A DNA stretch of 64,000 bases, taken from Deltaproteobacteria bacterium (GTDB taxonomy: Bacteria > Desulfobacterota > Desulfobacteria > Desulfobacterales > C00003060). Under the pieces are notes generated by a model. That model had not been told where the DNA came from. It saw only the letters and a list, made by a program, of their open reading frames with translations, and did no database searches. This document shows positions 53,766 through 62,951 of the stretch, in pieces. The stretch spans positions 1 to 64,000 of the forward strand of contig QMMN01000003.1 in NCBI GenBank assembly GCA_003647275.1. Reading direction: 5' to 3'. Position 1 is the stretch's first letter. Each line of letters starts with the position of its first letter. The translations under genes and the position numbers were made by a program.

Positions 53766-54752
53766 TCACACATGCAGCTCCACCACATCGCCATCCTTCA
53801 GTACGTAGTCCCTCTGAATCATCTGACCATCATAGACCTCATTGCCCCACACCTTGGCAAATTTGAGCTTCTCTGAGAACTCTTTGTGGATCTTGGCGGC
53901 AAGATCTTCCACTGTTGCCCCCTTTTTGAGCACAAACGGGGCCTTGTGGTCCGGGGCCTTACCCCTGGCCTTGGTATAGACCCGAATAATCTCAAGGCGC
54001 TCAAACAGGACTTGTTTCAGTAAGTCAAAGTTGCGTCCCGTGGTTGCCGAGACTGCCACCATAGGCCAATCGTCTTCCATCAGGTCTCTGAAGATCTGAA
54101 CGTTTTCCTCAGTCAAGGCATCGTCGTTTTTGTTTGCGACCACCAGCACAGGCTTGAAAGTCCAACCCGATTCTCCTTCATACAAATCAGCCGAGCGCAA
54201 AGGCGCAATGCGCTTCTGTTTGAGCAAAGCGACTGTATCTTCCAGTTGTTGAACAGGGTCTGCAGTCACATCCACAACCAACAGGATCATGTCAGCTCTG
54301 CGAACCATGTCAGGAAGCCAGGGCTCCATGTACTCTCGGGTCATGGGCGGCGTGTCAATAAGTTGGATCTGAATGTTTTCATAAGGCATCATACCAGGTG
54401 TTGGTTTCCAGGTCGTGTTGGGAAAGTCAGCTACTTCAGGAGCGGCATTGGTAAGAGCTGCGACCAATGCGGATTTGCCCACGTTTGGGGGGCCGACAAG
54501 CACGATCTGCCCGGCCCCTTCCCGGTCGATCCTGTGGGCTTCATCTCGCCTGCTGGTTGCCTTTTTTGATTGCTGTTTGGACTTCAGCCTTGAGACGCGA
54601 CGCCTGAGATCAGCCCTGAGCTTATCCGTGCCCTTGTGCTTGGGAACGATGGCAAGCATCTCTTCCAGAACCCTGAGTTTTTCCGATGGGGTCTTGGCCT
54701 CGCGATATCGTTTTTCAACCTCAAAATACTCTGGTGGCAGGTTAGTAGGCAC
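53766..54752 (-). CDS. TGS-domain GTPase (DRG/OBG-like)
   Basis: A 328-residue GTPase. An N-terminal helical region (1-80) is followed by G1 GPPNVGKS, G3 DTPP, G4 NKND and a SAT loop, then a C-terminal TGS domain (about 265-328, ending DYVLKDGDVVELHV). This is the DRG-like group that acts near the ribosome or tRNA. It starts at GTG 54752 with AGGA upstream. It is a single gene on its strand. Confidence 0.92.
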   Translation of the reverse strand: MPTNLPPEYFEVEKRYREAKTPSEKLRVLEEMLAIVPKHKGTDKLRADLRRRVSRLKSKQQSKKATSRRDEAHRIDREGAGQIVLVGPPNVGKSALVAALTNAAPEVADFPNTTWKPTPGMMPYENIQIQLIDTPPMTREYMEPWLPDMVRRADMILLVVDVTADPVQQLEDTVALLKQKRIAPLRSADLYEGESGWTFKPVLVVANKNDDALTEENVQIFRDLMEDDWPMVAVSATTGRNFDLLKQVLFERLEIIRVYTKARGKAPDHKAPFVLKKGATVEDLAAKIHKEFSEKLKFAKVWGNEVYDGQMIQRDYVLKDGDVVELHV

Positions 54753-54985
54753 AGTTTCCTGAATGTACTTGTCAGTAAGGAACAGAAAAAAAATAATTTA
54801 CCCAACTTTTCTTTGACGGTAGTTCATCCCTATCCTTTTTATTATCATCTAGATATCCCTTTTGTAAATGGCTCCTTTGAGTCGATTATAAAAAGCGAAA
54901 TATAACGATCCTTACGGTATTCCTGATGATCAGGAGGATCATTACCCTCTTTTTATCATGAATCCTTCAAGTCGCTCAAGGCGAG

Positions 54986-56539
54986 TTATTGTCGATTAAA
55001 TATCGTGTAAATCTTATATTTGTAAAACAGCTTATACCCGTTGGTTAAAAACATCCGTTCGAGAGTCTGATGTAACATGTCGTCTTTGTTCCCGACAACA
55101 AGGATAAAATCGTAATAACTTAGGATGGTAGGTGACAAGTCTTTTACAGAGAAATTATAGATACCACTAGAAGGGGGCCTTTTTACGTAGTCCACCGAGA
55201 AGATGGGCTGTGTGGCGTGAAAAGGATTGATACCCCCTTTTTCCAAATGATAGTATTCAAAGAATCTGTGGTAGGCAGGGAAAAACGTGTATGGAGGAAG
55301 GACAAGTGGCAAGAGCTTCTGTAATGGAGGGATCTTGTCGAGGACGACCTTATGCTCGGACAGGACTTGATTTTCGCGGGAAAAATATCCAAAGATAACC
55401 ACGTTGTAATACAGTGAAAAAACAACCAGAAACACGGCGAAGATGCCTTTAATCGTCCTCGAAGGTATAAGCAGGAGGGGCAATCCGAAAAACAGCGCAA
55501 CGATCAGTGTCCTTTGGTCCGGGCCGAAAAGTATGAACCAGTTCGGCAGTAAAAGAACCAATAATAACAACAGGAAGAAATTAAACAAGATGCCTCTTGT
55601 TGTGACTTCACGCTTGCCCTTAACCAGGAAAGAGAGGAAAAGGAGGCTATAACACACCAGGAAGAGAAGCATCCCGAATTGTAAGTAGGGAGGGAAACCG
55701 ATCTTTTCGCCAAAAAAGAAAACCTCGCGGAGTGAATGAAGTTTATCGCTTATCTTGAAATTCCATATAATAGGATTATCGAAATATTCGCCTCTGTGGA
55801 AATTCCACCATATGTACATGATGACGCCCAATGAAGAGGGCAAGACTGCCAGAGCGGATTTTCGAAGACTGCGGGACTCAATGAGCGAGGTAAAAAAGAT
55901 TGACAGCATCAACAGTGCGAAACCTAATATATGGGAAAAATATAAGGCCGACCAAAGGCAGCTCAAAAGGGTATATTCTCGGGCCCCAAGGTGGTCTTTG
56001 TGGGTCCACCAATACCCATAAATAATAAAGAACAGCGGGATGCTGAGACAAAAGTTTTCATTACCCCAGATAAGAAGAAGATAGTTGTAAGAAAAGAGAC
56101 ACCCTGACAGGGCCAGATAACAATTTCCTGGTCGTACAGCGTAAAGATAGTAGAGGAGCGATAAGGGGAAAAATACGAAAAGCAGGGAATAGAATATCTT
56201 GGATGCAACCCCCAACGGAATAAACTGAGCTAAAAATACGACAATGTAATCGGATAAGCTATTGGGTACGGGCAAACGCTGAATCACGAAATGCTGGTTA
56301 TAGTCAAATTGAGGGTTGTTATAATTGGCCAGAATGTTCTGTCGTAGTAGATGCGCTGGATGGTCGAACGAAGGGAAATAGGTAAAGGACCATAGAGGAA
56401 TAAGATTGCCCAAGATGAGGATGCCTATTGCCAAAAAGAGATAGATGCTCGGCCTCGAAGGCCTGCTTCGCCTTGAGGAGGAACCTTGGAAATAGGCGAT
56501 CGATTTTTGCCACGACAGCCTAACGTGCTTACCATTCAT
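54986..56539 (-). CDS. Multi-span membrane protein, possible GT-C glycosyltransferase
   Basis: A 517-residue integral membrane protein with about ten hydrophobic segments between residues 30 and 400. A soluble C-terminal part of about 110 residues follows. The first loop after span one contains FPSFDHPAHLLRQN, a D-H pair near the membrane like the acidic loop of GT-C glycosyltransferases. No close family is recognised, and no glycan genes are adjacent. Function uncertain. Confidence 0.7.
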   Translation of the reverse strand: MNGKHVRLSWQKSIAYFQGSSSRRSRPSRPSIYLFLAIGILILGNLIPLWSFTYFPSFDHPAHLLRQNILANYNNPQFDYNQHFVIQRLPVPNSLSDYIVVFLAQFIPLGVASKIFYSLLFVFFPLSLLYYLYAVRPGNCYLALSGCLFSYNYLLLIWGNENFCLSIPLFFIIYGYWWTHKDHLGAREYTLLSCLWSALYFSHILGFALLMLSIFFTSLIESRSLRKSALAVLPSSLGVIMYIWWNFHRGEYFDNPIIWNFKISDKLHSLREVFFFGEKIGFPPYLQFGMLLFLVCYSLLFLSFLVKGKREVTTRGILFNFFLLLLLVLLLPNWFILFGPDQRTLIVALFFGLPLLLIPSRTIKGIFAVFLVVFSLYYNVVIFGYFSRENQVLSEHKVVLDKIPPLQKLLPLVLPPYTFFPAYHRFFEYYHLEKGGINPFHATQPIFSVDYVKRPPSSGIYNFSVKDLSPTILSYYDFILVVGNKDDMLHQTLERMFLTNGYKLFYKYKIYTIFNRQ

Positions 56540-56674
56540 TCTTATTCCAAATTCAAACCTGTCTGACCCAAATCTTTCAGAAAAACGACCAACCCACTAA
56601 ATCGTACGATAAACACAGGGACGTAAACAATGTCAATAAGCTCGTGGGATATTCCGAAGTTAAATTTATAATAG

Positions 56675-57018
56675 AAGCTATTTCAAAACCCTTTTCCTTG
56701 GTCTGTTCAGCCATTTTTGACCGGCCTGCTCCCCGCTATCCCCGACCATTAGGGCGGGGTCAAGGGGAGCTATTTAAAAATGTTTATCTTCTTTACCGGG
56801 AGGTCCCGCCCCTTTAGTGCGGGCGGGGACCTTAAAGTTCTAAGCTCGCTTTGCTAAAATTGTAGCACGGAGTGCCTCTGTCCAAGGCGTTAGCCGCAAC
56901 CCATGCGCTAACTCGGGCTCATGCCCTCAAACAGTTACAATTTTTTGACGCTTCGCTTCGCTAAGAACTTTTTGCAAAAATGGCCAAAATGAGTCGTCAA
57001 AGGATTTTGAAATAGCTT
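56675..57018. mobile_element. MITE-like element with imperfect 45-base inverted ends
   Basis: A 344-base unit bounded by AAGCTATTTCAAAACCCTTT on the left and its complement AAAGGATTTTGAAATAGCTT on the right. A second matched block, CCATTTTTG with CAAAAATGG, lies further inside. The interior carries GC-rich hairpins and a family B block (GACCGGCCTGCTCC at 56719) but no gene. It looks like a non-autonomous transposon or a large REP-type element. A target-site duplication is not clear. Confidence 0.7.
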
Positions 57019-57085
57019 GTAGGCTGGTCTTGTATGATGTATAGGGGGGCCTTTGCGAAAGCCGGGATTTACGGGGGTTTTAATG

Positions 57086-57114
57086 AAAAAGGGTCAACCG
57101 AATATGGCTAACCC
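57086..57114 (-). terminator. Possible terminator of the gene at 57309
   Basis: On the minus strand GGGTTAGCC and GGTTGACCC form a stem, followed by TTTTTCATT. It lies about 195 bases after the stop. Confidence 0.4.
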
Positions 57115-57308
57115 TTTGAAATCATTGCACTTGCGTAGATTGGATTTGAACAATCCGACAAATTCAGCACGCTTCCATTTTATAACTTATCAATTTTATT
57201 AAATTTTATAATGCCCAGCCACATCCCTTTTTCTTCAATGTATATACGAACTGTGGATGCAAGATTGCGCATACAAATTACCTCTGAAAATCAAGTCTGT
57301 TTTCTTCC

Positions 57309-57587
57309 CTAATGCATGGTTCCATAAGCCTGTTTGAAAAAAGCGAGAAAGGTTCGGACAAGCTCAAGCTCAAATGCCAAGCTGCCCACCTTCCCAATGT
57401 TTACAGGTATCCATATGTGCTCCCGATCGTATTGGTTCAAGGCATCTTCCAGCATTTCGATATACTCTTGCATTTCGGCGATGGCTTTGTGAGGATGAAG
57501 CGTCTCGAGATACTCTGAGGGCGTTAATGTCAGTGGCTGATCTTCAGATTCATGTATTTCTATTGTGAAGAACTTGTTGTGATTCAT
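57309..57587 (-). CDS. Hypothetical protein
   Basis: A 92-residue acidic, helical protein (PHKAIAEMQEYIEMLEDALNQYDREHIWIPV, later ELELVRTFLAFFKQAYG), without signal or membrane segment. The ATG at 57587 with AGGGG seven bases upstream is preferred to starts at 57614 and 57632. No family is recognised and no operon partner is close; the preceding gene on this strand is tRNA-Leu. Confidence 0.6.
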   Translation of the reverse strand: MNHNKFFTIEIHESEDQPLTLTPSEYLETLHPHKAIAEMQEYIEMLEDALNQYDREHIWIPVNIGKVGSLAFELELVRTFLAFFKQAYGTMH

Positions 57588-57830
57588 TGGTGCACCCCTG
57601 ACGTTATCCGACATATGGCTGAAAATAAGCATAATAATGGAAAGGTCAAGAGCGACAGCCTGCCCTTTGTAAATCCAGGGGCTTGGGTTAGCAGGCCAGG
57701 AACATCATCTCCAATTTCTCACTATTGCTAACCTCAGATCGACAACTCTTCACAAAAAACATCTTCGAGAAACAAGGATATGCCAACCGGAAGAGATGGG
57801 TGGGAATTTTACCCCAAATTTACCCCAAAC
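57588..57830. other. Intergenic region downstream of tRNA-Leu(GAG)
   Basis: No gene. Near 57811-57829 the sequence TTTTACCCCAAA is followed by TTTACCCCAAA, a pair of direct repeats close to the tRNA end. Such repeats also occur beside integration sites, but no integrase is present. Confidence 0.4.
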
Positions 57831-57866
57831 AAAAAACAGGGAGTTAGTGTCCCTAACTAACTCCCC
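57831..57866 (-). terminator. Terminator of the secG-tRNA-Leu transcript
   Basis: GGGAGTTAG and CTAACTCCC form the stem (57839-57866). On the minus strand it is followed by TGTTTTTTGTTT. Confidence 0.8.
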
Positions 57867-57896
57867 AATATTATTATGATAAAGCTATGATGTAAA

Positions 57897-57983
57897 TGGT
57901 GCCGAAGGCGGGATTTGAACCCGCACGGGCGTAACCCACTGCCCCCTCAAGACAGCGTGTCTACCAGCTTCCACCACTTCGGC
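57897..57983 (-). tRNA. tRNA-Leu (anticodon GAG)
   Basis: An 87-base class II tRNA on the minus strand. The acceptor GCCGAAG is paired, the anticodon loop TTGAGGG is in stem CTGTC/GGCAG, a long variable arm (GGGTTACGCCC) and encoded CCA are present. It follows secG by about 10 bases on the same strand, and the pair is likely co-transcribed. Confidence 0.96.
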
Positions 57984-57992
57984 ATCGTGTGT

Positions 57993-58391
57993 TCACTCTC
58001 CTCCAGACGCCTGAGCGGATTCATTTTCCGTGGGTTGTGGAGGAGTTCCTTTTTCTACATCAGTCCCCTTAGCTATAGGTTGAACCGGGGTCCCCGTTGG
58101 CATCTGTTCTGTTTGCCCTGCTGGGGGAATGCTGATCTGGGTCATGACCGATTTGGTGGCCCGATGGCTCGATAGATAGGCCAGCCCCAAGGATGTGAGC
58201 ATAAAGATGATGGCGGCAATCGCTGTGAGTCTGCTCAGGAAGGTGGATGCGCCACCGCTCCCGAAGAGCGTCTGGCTCCCTCCCCCACCAAAGGCCGCGC
58301 CCATATCCGCCCCTTTGCCGGTCTGCAAAAGGACAATCAATATCAATGCGATAGCTACGATTATGTGGATTATAATGATGAAACTTGACAT
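57993..58391 (-). CDS. secG: Preprotein translocase subunit SecG
   Basis: A 132-residue membrane protein. Two hydrophobic segments (about 2-22 and 52-72) flank the conserved cytoplasmic loop LLQTGKGADMGAAFGGGGSQTLFG. A hydrophilic Pro/Gln/Thr-rich tail of about 50 residues follows. The ATG at 58391 is used; an upstream TTG is rejected. It follows tpiA by 25 bases in the gap-tpiA-secG unit. Confidence 0.95.
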   Translation of the reverse strand: MSSFIIIIHIIVAIALILIVLLQTGKGADMGAAFGGGGSQTLFGSGGASTFLSRLTAIAAIIFMLTSLGLAYLSSHRATKSVMTQISIPPAGQTEQMPTGTPVQPIAKGTDVEKGTPPQPTENESAQASGGE

Positions 58392-58415
58392 AACAAAACG
58401 CTTCTCCAAATCTTT

Positions 58416-59171
58416 CTAAAAACGAACAATGGCGGCAAAGGAATCAGCATCCAGGCTGGCCCCGCCTACCAATGCTCCATCAATGTCGGCCATGGCCATG
58501 AGATCGCTGATATTTTCAGGCTTTACGCTGCCACCATACAATATCCGGATCGTGTTTGCAACCGAATTTCCAAAGGCTGTTTCCACCCGCTTCCGGATAA
58601 ATTCGTGTACCTCCTGGGCCTGATCCGTGGTTGCCGTCTTACCGGTGCCAATGGCCCAGACAGGCTCATAGGCAAGGGTCAGCTTCTGAGCCTCATCCGA
58701 AGTGAGGCCTTGCAGCCCTTCTTCCAATTGCTTTTGAACCACGGAAAAGGTCTGGTTCGATTCACGCTCAGCCTCAGATTCTCCGATACACATCACAGGA
58801 ATCAGGCCTTCAAGGAGGGCCGCCCGGATCTTCTTGTTCACCGTGGCATTGGTCTCGCCAAAATATTGACGCCTCTCGGAATGGCCAATGATGACGTAGG
58901 TGCATCCTGCGGCCTTTAACATAGGGGCCGAGATTTCTCCGGTGTAGGCCCCTTCGACCTCCCAGAACAGGTCTTGTCCCCCCAGGTGTATAACCGATCC
59001 CTTGAGAATCTCTGCCACCACCCCCAGGGCCGTAAAGGCAGGAGCCACCATGATATCCACATCCGTGACGTCCGAAACCAGGGATTTCAATCGGGTTGCC
59101 AACTCAGCGGCCTGTGGACCGGTCTTATACATCTTCCAGTTTCCAGCGATCAAGGCTTTTCGATTTGTCAT
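58416..59171 (-). CDS. tpiA: Triosephosphate isomerase
   Basis: A 251-residue (beta/alpha)8 enzyme of glycolysis and gluconeogenesis. Catalytic Lys in GNWKMYK (K13), His in IIGHSERR, Glu in AYEPVWAIGTG, and the phosphate loop YGGSVKPEN are all present. The ATG at 59171 has GGGAG upstream; the longer frame is rejected. It follows gap by about 100 bases and leads into secG. Confidence 0.97.
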   Translation of the reverse strand: MTNRKALIAGNWKMYKTGPQAAELATRLKSLVSDVTDVDIMVAPAFTALGVVAEILKGSVIHLGGQDLFWEVEGAYTGEISAPMLKAAGCTYVIIGHSERRQYFGETNATVNKKIRAALLEGLIPVMCIGESEAERESNQTFSVVQKQLEEGLQGLTSDEAQKLTLAYEPVWAIGTGKTATTDQAQEVHEFIRKRVETAFGNSVANTIRILYGGSVKPENISDLMAMADIDGALVGGASLDADSFAAIVRF

Positions 59172-59267
59172 TGTTTTGGTCTCCCTCATAGAAAAAGGGC
59201 ATAGGGTAAAGCGCATAGGGCGTGGCGTATCTTGCCCTTTGTGCTCTACTCCTTGTCCCTTGCGCTG

Positions 59268-60272
59268 TTAAAGCTGTTTGCCGATCAGAGCTGCCAAATC
59301 CACCATGCGTGTGGCGTACCCACGCTCGTTGTCGTACCAAGCAAGGACCTTTACCAGATTGTCAAGAACAAATGTTGTGGGCGCATCCACAATGGAAGAG
59401 TAGGTAGAGCCGTTAAAATCGGTCGAGACCAGCGGCAAATCACTATATCCTAAGATTCCCTTCATGGGGCCTTCGGCCGCGGCCTTTAAGGCACCATTTA
59501 CGTCAGCCACTGTCAGCCCATCTTTCTCAACCGTTGCCACCAGATCCACAAGGGATACGTTGGGGGTGGGTACCCGGATGGCCAACCCGTTCAATTTCCC
59601 TTTTAGCTCAGGGATAACCAGGGCAACCGCCTTTGCAGCCCCTGTGGTGGTAGGTATCATGGAAAGCGCTGCTGCTCTGGCACGCCTGAGGTCCTTGTGG
59701 GGAAAATCAAGGAGGCGCTGGTCTCCGGTGTATGAATGGATCGTGGTCATAAGTCCGTTTATCATGCCGAAGTGTTCAAAAAGCACTCTTGCCACAGGCG
59801 CCAGGCAATTTGTGGTGCACGAGGCATTCGATATGATTTGGTGCGCCTTGGGGTCATAAAGAGATTCATTCACCCCGATAACGATGGTGACGTCCGGATC
59901 AGTGGCCGGCGCTGAAATAATGACCTTGCGAGCCCCTGCCCTCAGGTGTTTGGTAGCATTTTCCCGGTCCCGAAAAAACCCTGTACACTCCATAACGATA
60001 TCCACGTTAAGGTCTTTCCACGGCAATGCAGCCGGGTCCTTAATCGCTGTGTAGGCTATAGACCGACCATTTATCTCTATGGTATTCTTGGTTGCTGTAA
60101 TGTTGGCATCAAGCCGACTGTGAACTGAATCGTACTCGAGTAAATGTGCCATGGTCGATGCGTCCGTGAGGTCGTTGATGGCAACAACATCAACAGCATC
60201 GTTTTCAAGGGCAGCCCTGAAGGCGAGCCTGCCTATGCGTCCAAACCCGTTAATACCTACCCGAATACTCAT
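59268..60272 (-). CDS. gap: Glyceraldehyde-3-phosphate dehydrogenase
   Basis: A 334-residue NAD-dependent enzyme. The Rossmann start [16 protein letters not shown], catalytic Cys in [13 protein letters not shown], the active His in [10 protein letters not shown] and the C-terminal [15 protein letters not shown] are all there. Length matches the family. It heads the gap-tpiA-secG run and is 80 bases downstream of the EIIA-Man gene. Confidence 0.97.
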   Translation of the reverse strand: MSIRVGINGFGRIGRLAFRAALENDAVDVVAINDLTDASTMAHLLEYDSVHSRLDANITATKNTIEINGRSIAYTAIKDPAALPWKDLNVDIVMECTGFFRDRENATKHLRAGARKVIISAPATDPDVTIVIGVNESLYDPKAHQIISNASCTTNCLAPVARVLFEHFGMINGLMTTIHSYTGDQRLLDFPHKDLRRARAAALSMIPTTTGAAKAVALVIPELKGKLNGLAIRVPTPNVSLVDLVATVEKDGLTVADVNGALKAAAEGPMKGILGYSDLPLVSTDFNGSTYSSIVDAPTTFVLDNLVKVLAWYDNERGYATRMVDLAALIGKQL

Positions 60273-60351
60273 AACCCCTCCTTACAAAAAATCCCTATGC
60301 CACATCAATATTCTGCTTTAACACAAGAAGACAAATAACAATCTTTCATTC

Positions 60352-60765
60352 TCAGGTTCTTTTGTTTCCCTTCAACACGCCGCTGGCTAATGAAATACTC
60401 TTTCTCCCATAAGCCTGCACACTTTCTGCAACCTCGTTTAAGTTTTTGTCCTGTCGTATTTTTGCAGCTCGGATCACCACGGGAAGATTAACCCCAGTAA
60501 GGACCTCGATCCGGCCTTCCTCAAGGAACGAAAGGCTGAGGTTCGATGGCGTACCGCCAAACATATCCGTCAGGATCAGTATGCCATCGCCTTGGTCAAC
60601 CGCCTTGATACCGGCGCTTATCTTTTTTCTCAGGTGTTCAGCGCTTTGCTTCAGATCCACGGAAACAGCCGTGGCTGCCCCCAAAGGCCCCTCCAGAATC
60701 GACTCGGCTACTTCTAACAGGGCCTCTCCAAGACCACCATGGGTTACAATAACAAGGCCTATCAT
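60352..60765 (-). CDS. PTS mannose-type EIIA domain protein
   Basis: A 137-residue EIIA-Man-like protein. The phospho-histidine is H9 (IVTHGGLGEALL), with the family loop LTDMFGGTPSNLSL. No EIIB/C/D genes are near, so sugar transport is unlikely. In Desulfobacterota this gene closes the rpoN-hpf-ptsN-rapZ cluster and is thought regulatory. It lies 145 bases after rapZ; the gap between holds no gene. Confidence 0.9.
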   Translation of the reverse strand: MIGLVIVTHGGLGEALLEVAESILEGPLGAATAVSVDLKQSAEHLRKKISAGIKAVDQGDGILILTDMFGGTPSNLSLSFLEEGRIEVLTGVNLPVVIRAAKIRQDKNLNEVAESVQAYGRKSISLASGVLKGNKRT

Positions 60766-60910
60766 AAACCTGACTCCTCACCTGTCATAAGGTAAGCTGC
60801 ATTCCAGCCGTTTACATCTTCACGTAAACGTTCAGCGATGTAGCGGTCGGCTCTGAGTATTCCGATGCTATTTGCTGACCTCTGAACACTTACGATTCCT
60901 CGCCCCACTT

Positions 60911-61780
60911 CTAAGCCAACTCAATGTCTCGATGCGCCAAGTTGACACGATCAATCTTGTTTTTCAAATGTTGGAAGATCTCATTGGCGATCACAATGGA
61001 TCTGTGCCTTCCGCCCGTACATCCAACCGAAATCGTCAAATAGGATTTCCCCTCCTTTTCATATAAAGGGATGATATAGTCAAGTAAATCCAAATATTTT
61101 TTTAGAAAAATTTGGGTTTCATCACATTTTTTTACAAATGCCTGTACCTCAGGGAATGTGCCATCAAGCCCCTTTAATTCAGGAACAAAATAGGGATTGG
61201 GTAAAAAACGAACATCGATGACCAGATCTGCATCATGGGGAATGCCGTACTTGAAACCAAAAGATAGGATATGTACCTCCAGGTGTCCAGTATGGACCAC
61301 CTTAAGCACGTGACCCAAGATAACAGCCTTGAGTTCATGAACATTGTAGTGCGAAGTGTCAATAACCTTATCTGCGATTCGTTTGAGCCCTTTAAGCTGC
61401 TCCCTTTCGGTACGTATCGCCTCAAAAAGGCGCTTTCCCTTGGCCAAGGGGTGTTGCATCCTGGTCTGGCTATACCGTCTCAGGAGGACTTCTTCCGAGG
61501 CTTCCAGAAAAAGGATTTCAAACCGATACCCTTGCTTACCAAGCGATTCCAGAACATCAGAATATGTTAAGAGAAAGCTCTTTTCTCTGATATCCATGAT
61601 CAGAGCGAGCTTGGAAATATCCGAAGCACGCCCCATTCGAAGCTCCAAGAATTTTGGCAACAGAACGACCGGCAGGTTGTCCACACAGAAAAAACCAACA
61701 TCTTCCAGTGCCTTGAGAGCCGTACTTTTCCCAGAACCGGAAAGTCCGCTAATGATGATAATCTTTCCCTGTTTCAACAA
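60911..61780 (-). CDS. rapZ: RapZ-family RNase adapter, nucleotide-binding
   Basis: A 289-residue protein. Walker A GLSGSGKST at 12-20, DNLP (about 34-37), the C-terminal part with DVRFLPNPY and SVGCTGGRHRSIVIANEI. In enterobacteria RapZ controls sRNA decay and amino-sugar synthesis; here its role is inferred from family and from its place between two PTS EIIA genes and sigma-54. Confidence 0.95.
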   Translation of the reverse strand: MLKQGKIIIISGLSGSGKSTALKALEDVGFFCVDNLPVVLLPKFLELRMGRASDISKLALIMDIREKSFLLTYSDVLESLGKQGYRFEILFLEASEEVLLRRYSQTRMQHPLAKGKRLFEAIRTEREQLKGLKRIADKVIDTSHYNVHELKAVILGHVLKVVHTGHLEVHILSFGFKYGIPHDADLVIDVRFLPNPYFVPELKGLDGTFPEVQAFVKKCDETQIFLKKYLDLLDYIIPLYEKEGKSYLTISVGCTGGRHRSIVIANEIFQHLKNKIDRVNLAHRDIELA

Positions 61781-61860
61781 TATCCGCGTAGCCCCCTATG
61801 TTAGTTGGAAGGCCTGAGAGATTTAACTGAAAGACGGGTTCCAACCGATACAGCCCGGGT

Positions 61861-62319
61861 TCAAAATTCATGGTCTTCATTTTCGATAACCATGTAAATC
61901 TCCCGTCGATCGGCAGCGGTCATGAGCCGCCCTCTAAAGGCTTCGTCCTTCAGTAATCGAGATATCCTGGCAAGCATCTGGAGGTGAGCACCTGAGGAGT
62001 TTTCAGGTGCCATTAATAGAAAGAACAGGTGGGCGGGTCTGCCGTCGATGGCTTCAAAGTCGACGCCCTTGTGGCTTCGCCCGAAGCCCATCAACAACGA
62101 GGCCAAAGGCTTTAACTTGCCATGGGGGATGGCGATGCCATCCCCAATGGCCGTGCTTCCAAGGCGCTCACGTTCCAAGAGTACGCGAACCATTTCCTCC
62201 TGGTTGATCCCGGCGGCCTTTGCCACAGGGGATGCGAGTTCTTCCAACACCCCCTTTTTGTCGGTGGCAGTCAGTTCGGAAATAATGGCATCTTCTTTCA
62301 GGGTGTCCAAGATTTTCAT
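61861..62319 (-). CDS. ptsN: Nitrogen-type PTS EIIA (PtsN)
   Basis: A 152-residue EIIA-Ntr protein with the phospho-histidine H66 (GIAIPHGKLKP) and the end region AHLQMLARISRLL. It regulates potassium, phosphate or nitrogen responses in other bacteria, not sugar uptake. It is 80 bases upstream of rapZ and 80 bases after hpf, same strand. A fit phosphodonor could be the HPr-fusion protein at 20139. Confidence 0.94.
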   Translation of the reverse strand: MKILDTLKEDAIISELTATDKKGVLEELASPVAKAAGINQEEMVRVLLERERLGSTAIGDGIAIPHGKLKPLASLLMGFGRSHKGVDFEAIDGRPAHLFFLLMAPENSSGAHLQMLARISRLLKDEAFRGRLMTAADRREIYMVIENEDHEF

Positions 62320-62402
62320 GTTAGACCTGGTCGAGTGGCCGCATCAAAAAACAATCATTTGCTGTGTCAATGACGCAACCTTTTGAGTTAAATTAAAATG
62401 AT

Positions 62403-62951
62403 TTATGACCTGGGTTGAATCAATCCGTAATTGCCGTCTTTCAAGCGGTACAAGACATTGACCTCTTCGGTCTGAGCATTGGTAAAGACCAAAAAGCTGT
62501 CATTGATCAAGTTCATTTGCAAAACTGCTTCATCCACATCCATGGGTTTATACTCGATATTCTTGATTCTAGCGATTCGAGGCCCTGCCCCTTCATCCAC
62601 ATCCCCTGGTGCCGTCATATCTGCATCTTCATATCGAGATGTTTTAGATTTTGAAGCTACTGACCGACGTTTCTTGAATTTTTCCTTATTTTTCTTGATT
62701 TGTTTCTCCAGCTTGTCTAAGGCCATATCTATGGCCGAATACATATCAGCGGTTTCCTCATGACCATTCACAACGAATCCGTCCGCACTGATGTTTATAT
62801 CAGCAATATGACGAAATTTCTCAACAGTCAGTACCACGCTTGCCCTGGCGGGATTCTCTAAGTACTTATCAAATCGATCCAGCTTTTCACACGCATATGC
62901 CTTCAAAGTTTCTGAGGAATCAAGGTTTATAAAAGTCACCGACGTTTGCAT
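62403..62951 (-). CDS. hpf: Long-form ribosome hibernation promoting factor
   Basis: A 182-residue HPF. The N-terminal S30AE domain (1-100, with SAIDMALDKLEKQIKKNKEKFKKRR) is followed by a linker and a C-terminal dimerisation domain (about 125-180, IEYKPMDVDEAVLQMNLINDSFLVF). The long form joins 70S ribosomes into 100S dimers in stationary phase. It overlaps rpoN by 16 bases. Confidence 0.94.
   Translation of the reverse strand: MQTSVTFINLDSSETLKAYACEKLDRFDKYLENPARASVVLTVEKFRHIADINISADGFVVNGHEETADMYSAIDMALDKLEKQIKKNKEKFKKRRSVASKSKTSRYEDADMTAPGDVDEGAGPRIARIKNIEYKPMDVDEAVLQMNLINDSFLVFTNAQTEEVNVLYRLKDGNYGLIQPRS

Larger units (their letters stand above)
56540..57308. other. Gene-free region holding a MITE-like element
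   Basis: About 770 bases without a gene. The middle (56675-57018) is a repeat element with inverted ends. The flanks are AT-rich with no supported frame. Confidence 0.6.
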
